Source of the DNA: Nocardia grenadensis NBRC 108939
Lineage (GTDB): Bacteria > Actinomycetota > Actinomycetes > Mycobacteriales > Mycobacteriaceae
DNA: 64,000 nucleotides
Assembly (NCBI RefSeq): GCF_001613445.1
Contig: NZ_BDCJ01000031.1
Span: forward strand, 1 to 64,000
Direction of reading: 5' to 3'
Position 1 is the stretch's first letter. The number at the start of each line of letters is the position of its first letter. Positions 34,315-42,262 of the stretch are shown piece after piece. Below the pieces are notes generated by a model that was not told the DNA's origin, did no database searches, and saw only the letters and a list, made by a program, of their open reading frames with translations. A program made the translations under genes and the position numbers.

Positions 34315-36720
34315 TCAGGCGCTGGCCGCCAGGGTCCGGCCGTCCAGGGCCGGTTCCCGTACCGGTTCGATGGCGTAGGCCAGGATCTCGGCGACATCGC
34401 CCACCGGGCGGACGTCGAGTTCGGCCAGCACATCGGCGGGCACATCGTCCAGGTCCGGTTCGTTGCGGGCCGGGATGAACACCGTCTTCAGTCCGGCACG
34501 CTGCGCGGCGAGCAGTTTCTGCTTCACCCCGCCGATCGGCAGCACCCGGCCGTTCAACGTGACCTCGCCCGTCATGCCGACATCGGAGCGCACCGGGCGG
34601 CCCAGGGCCAGCGACACCAGCGCGGTGACCATGGTGACACCGGCCGACGGTCCGTCCTTGGGCACGGCGCCGGCGGGCACGTGGACGTGCAGATTGCCAT
34701 CCAGCACCGTCGATTCGATGCCGATCTCACCAAGGTGCGATCGCACGTAGGTCAGGGCGATCTGCGCCGATTCCTTCATGACGTCGCCGAGTTGGCCGGT
34801 CAGTGTCAGAGCCCGGTCGCCCTCGGCGGTGTTGGCCTCGATGTAGAGGACGTCACCGCCCAGCCCGGTGACCGCCAGGCCGGTCGACACACCCGGCACC
34901 GCGGTGCGTTCCGCCGAATCCGGAGTGAAGCGGGGCCGCCCCAGGTATTCTTTCAGATCCGCGACGTCGATGGTCAGCAGCGGTTCCGTGACACCGGTCT
35001 GCCCGGATGCCGTATCCGGCTCGACGCCCACGTCGGTGCCCGATGCGGCACCGGTCTCGGACAGGCGCGTCGCCGCCTTGCGCAATGCCTTGGCGATCAA
35101 TCGCTCCAGCTGCCGGACCCCGGCCTCCCTGGTGTAGTTCGCCGCGACCTCGCGCAACGCCGCGTCGGTGACCCGGACCTCCGCGCCGGTCAGCGCGTTG
35201 CGTTCCAGCTGCCGGGGCAGCAGGAAGTCGCGGGCGATGGCCACCTTGTCGTCCTCGGTGTACCCGTCGACCGTGATCACTTCCATCCGGTCCAGCAGTG
35301 GGCCGGGGATGGTGTCCATGACATTGGCCGTGGCCAGGAACAGCACATCGGACAGGTCCAGGTCCATATCCAGGTAGTGGTCGCGGAAGGTGTGGTTCTG
35401 CGCGGGGTCGAGTACCTCGAGCAGGGCCGCCGCGGGGTCGCCCCGGAAATCCGAACCGATCTTGTCGACCTCGTCCAGCAGGACGACCGGGTTCATCGAA
35501 CCGGCCTCCTTGATGGCCCGCACGATCCGGCCGGGCATGGCGCCCACATAGGTGCGCCGGTGACCCCGGATCTCCGCCTCGTCCCGCACGCCGCCCAGGG
35601 CGACCCGGACGAACTTGCGGCCCAGCGCACGGGCGACGGATTCGCCGAGCGAGGTCTTACCGACCCCGGGCGGACCGGCCAGCGCCAGCACCGCGCCGGA
35701 TCCGCGTCCGCCCACGACCTCCAGGCCGCGTTGCGCGCGCCGCGCGCGGACCGCCAGGTACTCGACCATCCGGTCCTTCACCTCGTCCAGGCCGTGGTGG
35801 TCGGCGTCGAGCACGGCCCGGGCGGCCGACACATCGGTGGAATCCTCGGTTTTCACCTGCCACGGCAGTTCCAGGACGGTGTCCAGCCAGGTGCGGATCC
35901 ACCCGGATTCCGGGCTCTGATCGCTGGAGCGCTCCAACCGGCCGACCTCGCGCAGTGCCGCCTCCCGCACATTGCCCGGCAGATCGGCCTGTTCCACGCG
36001 GGTGCGGTAGTCGTCGGCGCCGTCGGGTTCGTCCTCGCCGAGTTCCTTGCGGATGGCGTTGAGCTGCTGGCGCAACAGGAATTCGCGCTGGCTCTTCTCC
36101 ATGTTCTCGCGGACCTCGTCACCGATCTTCTCGGTGACCTCGGCCTCGGCGATATGCGCCCGGGTCCATTCGATCAGCCGGTTCAGCCGCTGCGCGACGT
36201 CCGGGGTCTCGAGCAGTTCGCGTTTCTGCTCGTCGGTGAGATAGGCGGCATAGCCGGCGGTATCGGCGATGGCGGACGGATCGGTGAGCTGGTTGAAGGC
36301 GTCGATCATCTGCCACGCCTCGCGCTTCTGCAGCACCGAGACGACCAGCTTCTTGTATTCGGCGGCCAGTTCCCGGGTGCGGCCGTCGGCGGCGGGGGTT
36401 TCGACCGGTTCGGCCTCCACCCACAGTGCGGCGCCGGGACCGGTGACCCCGTGGCCGATCTTCGCGCGCCGTTCCGCCTTCAGCACCGCGGCGGGCGTAC
36501 CGCCGCGCATCCGGCCGATCTGTTCGATGGTGGCGAGCACACCGTAGGCGGCGTAACCCTCGGACAGGCGCGGCGCCAGCAACACGGTCCCGGTCTGCGC
36601 GGCCTGCGCGGCGTCGATGGCCGCCTGTGCGGATTCATCCAGTTCGATCGGTACGACCATCCCGGGCAGCACGATGGGATCGGTCAGGAACAGCACCGGA
36701 AGATTCAGTGGTGTAGTCAC
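34315..36720 (-). CDS. lon: ATP-dependent protease Lon
   Basis: This 801-residue cytoplasmic AAA+ serine protease degrades misfolded and regulatory proteins. It has an N-terminal LON substrate domain (NLPVLFLTDPIVLPGM), a coiled-coil middle, the AAA module (Walker A LAGPPGVGKTSLGES, Walker B VLLDEVDKI) and a protease domain. The Ser-Lys dyad is in DGPSAGVTM and GGVKQKLLAAQRAG. The GTG at 36720 was chosen over the upstream ATG because of TTGGAGG eight bases before it and the family N-terminus. A HspR-type HAIR sequence lies 18 bp upstream, indicating heat-shock control. Confidence 0.92.
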   Translation of the reverse strand: MTTPLNLPVLFLTDPIVLPGMVVPIELDESAQAAIDAAQAAQTGTVLLAPRLSEGYAAYGVLATIEQIGRMRGGTPAAVLKAERRAKIGHGVTGPGAALWVEAEPVETPAADGRTRELAAEYKKLVVSVLQKREAWQMIDAFNQLTDPSAIADTAGYAAYLTDEQKRELLETPDVAQRLNRLIEWTRAHIAEAEVTEKIGDEVRENMEKSQREFLLRQQLNAIRKELGEDEPDGADDYRTRVEQADLPGNVREAALREVGRLERSSDQSPESGWIRTWLDTVLELPWQVKTEDSTDVSAARAVLDADHHGLDEVKDRMVEYLAVRARRAQRGLEVVGGRGSGAVLALAGPPGVGKTSLGESVARALGRKFVRVALGGVRDEAEIRGHRRTYVGAMPGRIVRAIKEAGSMNPVVLLDEVDKIGSDFRGDPAAALLEVLDPAQNHTFRDHYLDMDLDLSDVLFLATANVMDTIPGPLLDRMEVITVDGYTEDDKVAIARDFLLPRQLERNALTGAEVRVTDAALREVAANYTREAGVRQLERLIAKALRKAATRLSETGAASGTDVGVEPDTASGQTGVTEPLLTIDVADLKEYLGRPRFTPDSAERTAVPGVSTGLAVTGLGGDVLYIEANTAEGDRALTLTGQLGDVMKESAQIALTYVRSHLGEIGIESTVLDGNLHVHVPAGAVPKDGPSAGVTMVTALVSLALGRPVRSDVGMTGEVTLNGRVLPIGGVKQKLLAAQRAGLKTVFIPARNEPDLDDVPADVLAELDVRPVGDVAEILAYAIEPVREPALDGRTLAASA

Positions 36721-36737
36721 GAACACAACCTCCAATA

Positions 36738-36758
36738 GTTGAGCTACACCCACTCAAC
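36738..36758. promoter_or_regulatory. HAIR-like HspR operator upstream of lon
   Basis: GTTGAGC, 7 bp, ACTCAAC matches the HspR-associated inverted repeat CTTGAGT-N7-ACTCAAG except at the outer base of each arm (a symmetric change) and one inner base. It sits 18 bp before the lon GTG. HspR represses lon in some actinobacteria (established knowledge); binding here is inference. Confidence 0.65.
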
Positions 36759-36950
36759 TTGGTCGGGCTCGCCTTTGTTCCACCCGACGCCCTTGTTCGC
36801 CCACGGCGAAGAAGATGTCGATTCTCTGGCGTGTCGCCTGCTCATGTTTCTGTCGGCGGTTACGTGCTCTTCGGCCATCCGCACCAGCTCGACCGCTGCC
36901 GGCTGCTCGGCCGAGACCTTCTCCCTTGCCATGGCATCAAGGGTTGTCAT
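36744..36950 (-). pseudogene. N-terminal remnant of an IS256-family transposase
   Basis: From an ATG at 36950 the frame reads MTTLDAMAREKVSAEQ and then PAAVELVRMAEE. This matches, from memory, the first 28 residues of an actinobacterial IS256-family transposase, normally followed by an EQGLSLTGPDGLL-type block. Here the similarity stops at about 36867 and 40 unrelated residues follow to a stop next to lon. Only the 5' end of the element is left. No inverted repeats were identified. Confidence 0.5.
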
Positions 36951-37048
36951 CACGGCACCCTGAGTTCGTAGTCCCGGCAGAGAAGTACCACGGCGACCGA
37001 AACAAGCAGAAGCGCGGTAAGAAGAAGTAGCCGAAGGAGCGAGGATGA

Positions 37049-37264
37049 ATGACAATTCCGCAGTACACAATCTCTCACTTCTCTCAGTCGAATCCGGCTG
37101 GAGACAACCAAGGTGATCTCGTCGCGCTGTTGCGGACCGTAGCCGCTTCGATCGAAAGCCTCGGCGACGTGGCCGTGCAAGACCTGGTCTTGCACAACGA
37201 GGTCACTGCCGACGGCCCGTGGCCGTCGATCACCGTCTACTACTCCGAGGAACCGAAAGAGTAG
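37049..37264 (+). CDS. Small hypothetical protein
   Basis: This 71-residue acidic protein begins MTIPQYTISHFSQSNPAGDNQGDL. A helical middle (LVALLRTVAASIESLGDVAVQDLVLHNEV) and a C-terminal strand (WPSITVYYSEE) follow. The composition is that of a folded cytoplasmic protein. AAGGAG lies ten bases before the ATG; an overlapping ATG at 37045 opens only 23 codons in another frame. It has no recognisable family. It lies in the disturbed stretch between the IS remnant and the UvrA-like gene. Confidence 0.6.
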   Translation: MTIPQYTISHFSQSNPAGDNQGDLVALLRTVAASIESLGDVAVQDLVLHNEVTADGPWPSITVYYSEEPKE

Positions 37265-37488
37265 TTTCGACCTCACGCCAACCTCACCGGTGTCTCCGTC
37301 GACGCACACGTATCAACGGCTGATGCCTCGTCCGGCGCGGTGTCGGTGCGCAGGCCCCGCCAACTCGTCGTGCACAGCCGGTCATTGACCGGCTGTGCTC
37401 GAGCGAGCCCGCCTTGCACCAGCAGGAAGGCGGTTACAGCGCAAGATCGGTCAGGCGCGGGAGGCGATCGACCAGACAGACTCGACGG

Positions 37489-40065
37489 GTGAGCAACCGA
37501 CGTGATCGCCTCCGAAATCTGCTGCACGATGATCGAAACGAGGCGGTATCCGCGCAGCATGGCGGCTATGCCGGTCCGGGCAGCATCGAGGTGATCGGGG
37601 CGCGCACCAACAATTTGCGGGATGTGTCGGTGACCGTCCCCAAGGGGCGGCTGGTCGCCTTCACCGGGGTCAGCGGTAGCGGCAAGACTTCGCTCGCCGT
37701 CGATACCCTGCACAACGAGGCACAGTTGCGGTATCTGGAGGGGCTTTCGCCCTTCGTCCGGCAGTACATCACCCAGCGCAATCGGCCGCAGGTGGACCGC
37801 ATTCTGGGACTGGGCGCGACCCTCGCGGTCGACCAGCGCCGCCTGAACCGAAACCCGCGCTCCACGGTCGCCACGCTCACCGGCATCGACGGACACTTGG
37901 GTCTGTTGTACTCCCGCCTGCCCGTGATCGGCACCGACTCGGATAGGCAGGGCTGTATCGAGCCGTTGACGACAGCCCATTTCGACCGCAAGACGCCGGA
38001 AGGGAACTGCGCGGACTGCCACGGGGTAGGCGGGCGCTGGCAGGCACAGGAAGATCTGCTCATCATTCGTCCGGACCTACCGCTGTTCGAGGGGGCTTCG
38101 CCGTGGTACGCCAAATGGCGGTCCGGGGAGCACGCGTTCGTTCCGGCGCTCGCCGAGAAGAGAGGTGTGGACCTGCGGCGGCCATGGCAGTCGCTGCCCG
38201 CGGATTTCCGCCGCTGTGTGCTGTACGGAACGGGTACCGAGAAGATCGAGGCGACTGTCGAGATACCGAACAAGAACGAGACGGCCCGCATGACCTATAC
38301 CTCGAGTCAACCACTGCGGGGTGCCCTCGCCGAGGTGGAGCGGGTCTTCGTGAACGCCCGGACACCCGGCGCCAAGGAACGCTACCTGGTCTATATGCGC
38401 AAACTTCCGTGCGGCACATGCGACGGCAGCGGGTACAGCGAAACGGCCAGGTCCATCCGGCTCGGTGGGATGACCTTTCCGCAACTCGTCGAGGTGGACG
38501 TACGGACGGTGCGTGACTGGGCACGGCGCCTCTCAGCGGCGGTGCAACCACGGCAGCGCGAGGTGGCCGGACCGCTGCTGCACGACCTGGACCGCAGGCT
38601 GGGGATCCTCGACCGGCTCGGCCTGGGCCATGTGCAGCTGTCGCGGAGCGCGAGCACACTGTCCGGCGGTGAACTGCAGCGCACCCGCCTCGCCGCGCAG
38701 CTCAGCACCGAACTGAGCGACATCACATTCGTCCTGGACGAGCCCGGAACGGGATTACATCCGGCGGACAAGGCACATTTGCTCGAGATCGCCCTGGAAC
38801 TGCGCGCCGGGGGTAACACGGTGCTGCTCGTCGAACACGATCCCGAGCTCATCGCCCGGGCCGACTGGGTCATCGATATGGGACCCGGCGCGGGGCGCCT
38901 CGGCGGTACGGTCCTGGTGTCCGGGCCCCCGGCAGAGGTGGCCGCTCACCCGGAATCGGTTACCGGGCGTTATCTGTCCGGTGCGGGTCCGCGTCTGCGG
39001 CGAGTGCGGCGCCCGGCCGGCGATACCACCGGCTGGGTGGAGCTCCGCGGCCTGCGGACGCACAACGTGACCGCGGATCTGGTGCGGTTTCCGAGCGGTC
39101 GGCTGACCTGCCTGACCGGCGTGAGCGGTAGCGGCAAGAGCAGCGTTCTCGCCACACTCGGGGAGGCTACGCGGGCTTTCCTCGAGGGAACGGAGACCGG
39201 CACCATCAGGGAGACAGCCGGCCTGGAATGGTTCGACTGGGTCGCCGTTATCGATCAAGAACCGCTGGGGCGGACACCGCGGTCGAATCCGGCCACCTAC
39301 AGCAAGGCGTTCGATATCGTTCGCAAACTGTTCGCCGACACCGAGGCAGCGCGCGATCGCGGTATCGATGCGTCCTGGTTCAGTTTCAACACCGCGAGCG
39401 GCGGGCGTTGCACGGCGTGTGCCGGCTACGGCCGCACCCTGGTCGATATGCACTTTCTGCCGGACGTATGGGTCGTCTGCGACGAATGTGAGGGCCGGCG
39501 CTACAAACCGGAGGCCTCGGAAATCCTTTACCACGGGTCGACCATCTACGACGTACTGGAACTCACCGTCGCCGAGGCCGTAGAGCGGTTCCGCGCATCG
39601 CGGCCGCTCGCGGAGATCCTGGAAGCGCTGGACCGCGTCGGGCTCGGCTATCTGCGGCTGGGCCAGAGCGCCACCGAGTTGTCCGGAGGTGAAGCTCAGC
39701 GACTGAAGCTGGCATCCGCTGTCCGGCGCGGTGCCGCCAGCCGTCAGGCCGGACTCGTCGTTCTCGACGAGCCCGTCTCGGGCCTGCACCCGTCCGATGT
39801 CCAACGTGTTGTGGACGCACTCGATGCGTTGCTCGATTCGGGCAATACCGTCGTCGTAGCCGAACACGATATCGCCGTCGCCGCGGCCGCGGACTGGCTC
39901 ATCGACCTGGGGCCGGGCGCCGGTCCGAACGGCGGTCGCATCGTCGCGGCGGGCCCTCCGGATATCGTCTCGGCAGCGGACACCAGTACCGCCGGATTCT
40001 TGCGGCGATACGCAGCAGGGCTTCCGCTCCTGGAGCACCGGGCACACGCCACGACCGCGGACTGA
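37489..40065 (+). CDS. UvrA-like ABC ATPase (drug-resistance/DrrC-like type)
   Basis: This protein of about 858 residues has two UvrA-type ATPase halves: Walker A GVSGSGKTS and GVSGSGKSS, signatures LSGGELQRTRLAAQL and LSGGEAQRLKLA, and Walker B FVLDEPGTGLHP and VVLDEPVSGLHP. Zinc-finger cysteines are kept in CADCHGVGG, CGTCDGSGYSE and CTACAGYGRTLVDMHF/CDECEGRRY. It is shorter than the housekeeping UvrA (about 950) and has a reduced insertion region. It thus resembles class II UvrA proteins such as DrrC, which confer resistance to DNA-intercalating drugs. The start is uncertain: GTG at 37489 is preferred, with TTG at 37414 an alternative. Confidence 0.82.
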   Translation: MSNRRDRLRNLLHDDRNEAVSAQHGGYAGPGSIEVIGARTNNLRDVSVTVPKGRLVAFTGVSGSGKTSLAVDTLHNEAQLRYLEGLSPFVRQYITQRNRPQVDRILGLGATLAVDQRRLNRNPRSTVATLTGIDGHLGLLYSRLPVIGTDSDRQGCIEPLTTAHFDRKTPEGNCADCHGVGGRWQAQEDLLIIRPDLPLFEGASPWYAKWRSGEHAFVPALAEKRGVDLRRPWQSLPADFRRCVLYGTGTEKIEATVEIPNKNETARMTYTSSQPLRGALAEVERVFVNARTPGAKERYLVYMRKLPCGTCDGSGYSETARSIRLGGMTFPQLVEVDVRTVRDWARRLSAAVQPRQREVAGPLLHDLDRRLGILDRLGLGHVQLSRSASTLSGGELQRTRLAAQLSTELSDITFVLDEPGTGLHPADKAHLLEIALELRAGGNTVLLVEHDPELIARADWVIDMGPGAGRLGGTVLVSGPPAEVAAHPESVTGRYLSGAGPRLRRVRRPAGDTTGWVELRGLRTHNVTADLVRFPSGRLTCLTGVSGSGKSSVLATLGEATRAFLEGTETGTIRETAGLEWFDWVAVIDQEPLGRTPRSNPATYSKAFDIVRKLFADTEAARDRGIDASWFSFNTASGGRCTACAGYGRTLVDMHFLPDVWVVCDECEGRRYKPEASEILYHGSTIYDVLELTVAEAVERFRASRPLAEILEALDRVGLGYLRLGQSATELSGGEAQRLKLASAVRRGAASRQAGLVVLDEPVSGLHPSDVQRVVDALDALLDSGNTVVVAEHDIAVAAAADWLIDLGPGAGPNGGRIVAAGPPDIVSAADTSTAGFLRRYAAGLPLLEHRAHATTAD

Positions 40066-40155
40066 CCCCACCGCCGGCAGTTGTCGTCCAGCAGGTGCGG
40101 TCCCGCCCGGTCCACCGGAGGTGCGTTGATGTTCGACAGCCGCGCCCCGCAACAG

Positions 40156-40308
40156 CTAGGAGTTCGCCGCCCGCTCGACGAGATCGGCGAGCTGCTTCCA
40201 GGCTGCTTCCGACGGGTCGGTCAGCGCGTAGGAGGTCGGCCACAGCCCACAGCCGTCATCGAGTGACGCCTGGACACCGAATCCGAATATCGAGTACCGC
40301 TCCTTGAT
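40156..40308 (-). pseudogene. C-terminal remnant of a DUF1801-type protein
   Basis: The minus-strand frame IKERYSIFGFGVQASLDDG, then CGLWPTSYALTDPSEAAWKQLADLV, ends at a normal TAG at 40156. It looks like the C-terminal third of DUF1801 (YdhG-like) proteins, which end with a similar LDDGxMWPTxFAL block and ALVKKA helix. The N-terminal two thirds are absent; upstream is the promoter of the divergent AraC gene. The family call is from memory and moderate. Confidence 0.4.
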
Positions 40309-40353
40309 GGGTGTGTCGGAGGGGGCGACGGGGCGGGGTGAAAAGATGCGGGC

Positions 40354-40788
40354 ATGGGCTCGGAGCGTTCGGAGGCGCAACGTTTACGCGACATTGCCGT
40401 GATCCGTCGTGTGCGCGACCGCATCGATCGGGAGTACGCGAAGCCACTGAATGTCGAGGCACTGGCCCGCGGGGCGCATATGTCGGTTGGTCATCTGTGT
40501 CGAGAGTTCCGCCGCATCTACGGTGAGTCACCGTACGCGTATTTGATGACCCGGCGAATCGAACGGGCCATGACGCTGCTGCGCCGCGGCGATCTCAACG
40601 TCACGGAGGTGTGCTTCGCGGTGGGCTCCTCGTCGTTGGGCACGTTCAGCACCAGGTTCACCGAGCTGGTCGGGGTGCCGCCGAGCGTCTACCGCCGTGA
40701 CCATTCCCAGGCCGCGGCGGGAATTCCGCCGTGTCTGGCGAAGCAGGTGACCAGACCGATCAGAAATCGAGAAGCGCGTGACCAGTAG
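40354..40788 (+). CDS. AraC-family regulator (DNA-binding domain only)
   Basis: This 144-residue protein consists almost only of the double helix-turn-helix AraC/XylS DNA-binding domain: IDREYAKPLNVEALARGAHMSVGHLCREFRRIYGESPYAYLMTRRIERAMTLL, then the second helix-turn-helix ending GTFSTRFTELVGVPPSVYRR. It has no N-terminal effector domain. It is followed after 11 bp by a VOC-family gene on the same strand, a common pairing, so it probably controls that operon. Confidence 0.88.
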   Translation: MGSERSEAQRLRDIAVIRRVRDRIDREYAKPLNVEALARGAHMSVGHLCREFRRIYGESPYAYLMTRRIERAMTLLRRGDLNVTEVCFAVGSSSLGTFSTRFTELVGVPPSVYRRDHSQAAAGIPPCLAKQVTRPIRNREARDQ

Positions 40789-40799
40789 CCCTGGTTAGC

Positions 40800-41219
40800 G
40801 TGGTCGATATGACCCTGACCATTCATTATGCTTTCCTCCCGCACACCGATCCAGAAGCCGCGCTGGGTTTCTACCGCGACATCCTGGGCTTGGAAGTCCG
40901 CAAGGACGTCGGCTACGGAGATATGCGGTGGATCACCGTCGGACCGGCCGACCAACCCGGTACCTCCATCGTGCTGCACCCGCCCGCCGCCGACCCGGGA
41001 GTCACCGATGAGGAGCGGCGCACCATCTTGGAGCTCATCGCCAAGGGCGTCTATACCGCCGTCACGCTGGCGACAGACGACCTCGACGGGCTCTTCGACC
41101 GCGTTCAGGCCGCAGGTGCGGACGTGGTTCAAGAACCTACCGACCAAGACTACGGAGTCCGCGACTGCGCCTTCCGCGATCCGGCCGGGAATCTCATCCG
41201 CATCAACCAGCTGACCTGA
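40800..41219 (+). CDS. VOC-family (glyoxalase/bleomycin-resistance fold) protein
   Basis: This 139-residue protein of the vicinal-oxygen-chelate superfamily has paired beta-alpha-beta-beta-beta modules: IHYAFLPHTDPEAALGFYRDILGLEVR, then FDRVQAAGADVVQEPTDQDYGVRDCAFRDPAGNLIRINQ. Metal-ligand candidates are the N-terminal His and the Glu in TILELI. The start is GTG at 40800 or ATG at 40809. It is cotranscribed with the AraC-type regulator 11 bp upstream. The substrate is unknown. Confidence 0.85.
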   Translation: MVDMTLTIHYAFLPHTDPEAALGFYRDILGLEVRKDVGYGDMRWITVGPADQPGTSIVLHPPAADPGVTDEERRTILELIAKGVYTAVTLATDDLDGLFDRVQAAGADVVQEPTDQDYGVRDCAFRDPAGNLIRINQLT

Positions 41220-41290
41220 GTGAGCCCGGCCCGCTCGGCACCGACCATCAGAAGGCCGGCTCTGACCGGTCGAAGGAAAGGAGTCGCACT

Positions 41291-42091
41291 ATGGTGCTCG
41301 CGCTCGATGTGATCACAATCGGCGTACCGCAGGTGGAAGCCGCACGGGCCTTCTACACGGCCGCGTTTTCGACCACCGCGACCGACAGCGACCACACCGT
41401 CCACCTGGACCTGCACAACACTGGCCGACTCGCCCTCGGCCCAATCGACGTACCGGCCCCCAATACCGCTGCAAAGACGGCAAGTACGTCGTTCCCCGGC
41501 TATCTCCTGTCCTCTATCGTCAACCAACCCGCCGAGGTCAAGGCCCTTATCGAAGCCGCCACAACGCACGGTGCGACAGTCGTCAAGCCGCCCAAAAAGC
41601 AATTCTTCGGCGATTTCAGCGCCGTATACCAGGCACCGGACGGCACGCTCTGGAAGGTGGCAGCCACTTCGAAAAAGGACACAGGGGTCGTTTCCGGCCC
41701 GCCGAAGCCGACGGAAACCGCGATCTTCCTCGGAGTAGCCAAGCCGAAAATCTCCAAGGTCTTCTACGAGGAGCTCGGCATGAGCGCCGACCGCGACTAC
41801 GGTGACAAGTTCGTCGATTTCACCCTGACCGAGGGTGTCTGCCGGCTCGGCCTGCTACCACGCAAAGCCCTCGCCAAGGACGCCGGTGTGGAGGACCGGC
41901 GCAGCGACGTGTCCCCGCTCGTACTCACCCACATCGCCGACTCCCGTCATGAGGTCGACGCGCTGCTCACCGCCGCGGACTCTGCCGGCGGCCGGATCAC
42001 CGCCACCGCAAGGCACGGCGACAATGGCGACTACACAGGGCATTTCAGCGACCCCGACGGCTACCACTGGTGCGTCACCACCTCCGGGTAA
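41291..42091 (+). CDS. Two-module VOC-family protein
   Basis: This 266-residue protein has two VOC modules in tandem (residues about 5-130 and 140-265). The second repeats the pattern TAIFLGVAKPKISKVFYEELGMSADRDYGDKFVDFTL and ends GHFSDPDGYHWCVTTSG. AAGGAG lies eight bases before the ATG. It is 71 bp after the single-module VOC gene and probably belongs to the same AraC-controlled unit. Its length matches glyoxalase-like proteins of unknown substrate in Actinobacteria. Confidence 0.82.
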   Translation: MVLALDVITIGVPQVEAARAFYTAAFSTTATDSDHTVHLDLHNTGRLALGPIDVPAPNTAAKTASTSFPGYLLSSIVNQPAEVKALIEAATTHGATVVKPPKKQFFGDFSAVYQAPDGTLWKVAATSKKDTGVVSGPPKPTETAIFLGVAKPKISKVFYEELGMSADRDYGDKFVDFTLTEGVCRLGLLPRKALAKDAGVEDRRSDVSPLVLTHIADSRHEVDALLTAADSAGGRITATARHGDNGDYTGHFSDPDGYHWCVTTSG

Positions 42092-42116
42092 CCGAGACCG
42101 GTCGGGTCCGGGTCGA

Positions 42117-42162
42117 GGTTGTGGTCCCGCACTCGCTCGCAGCGAGTCGTCGGGCGACAACC
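42117..42162. terminator. Hairpin between convergent genes
   Basis: The central 7-bp perfect stem ACTCGCT/AGCGAGT (loop CGC) is extended by imperfect outer pairing (GGTTGT ... ACAACC). It lies between the VOC operon and the convergent ThDP-enzyme gene. Confidence 0.55.
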
Positions 42163-42262
42163 AGATTGTGGGCGCCGGACCGCCGAACCCGGACCGGCAT
42201 CGCGCGGCCGACGGGCTGCCGGTGGCGATCTTCTGATCGGGCACCGCTCCCGTACCCGGAGC

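Noticed and set aside
37045..37116. 23-codon ORF overlapping the start of the small gene at 37049 in another frame
   Set aside because: It shares the same ribosome-binding site but stops after 23 codons; the 71-residue frame has the more protein-like composition.
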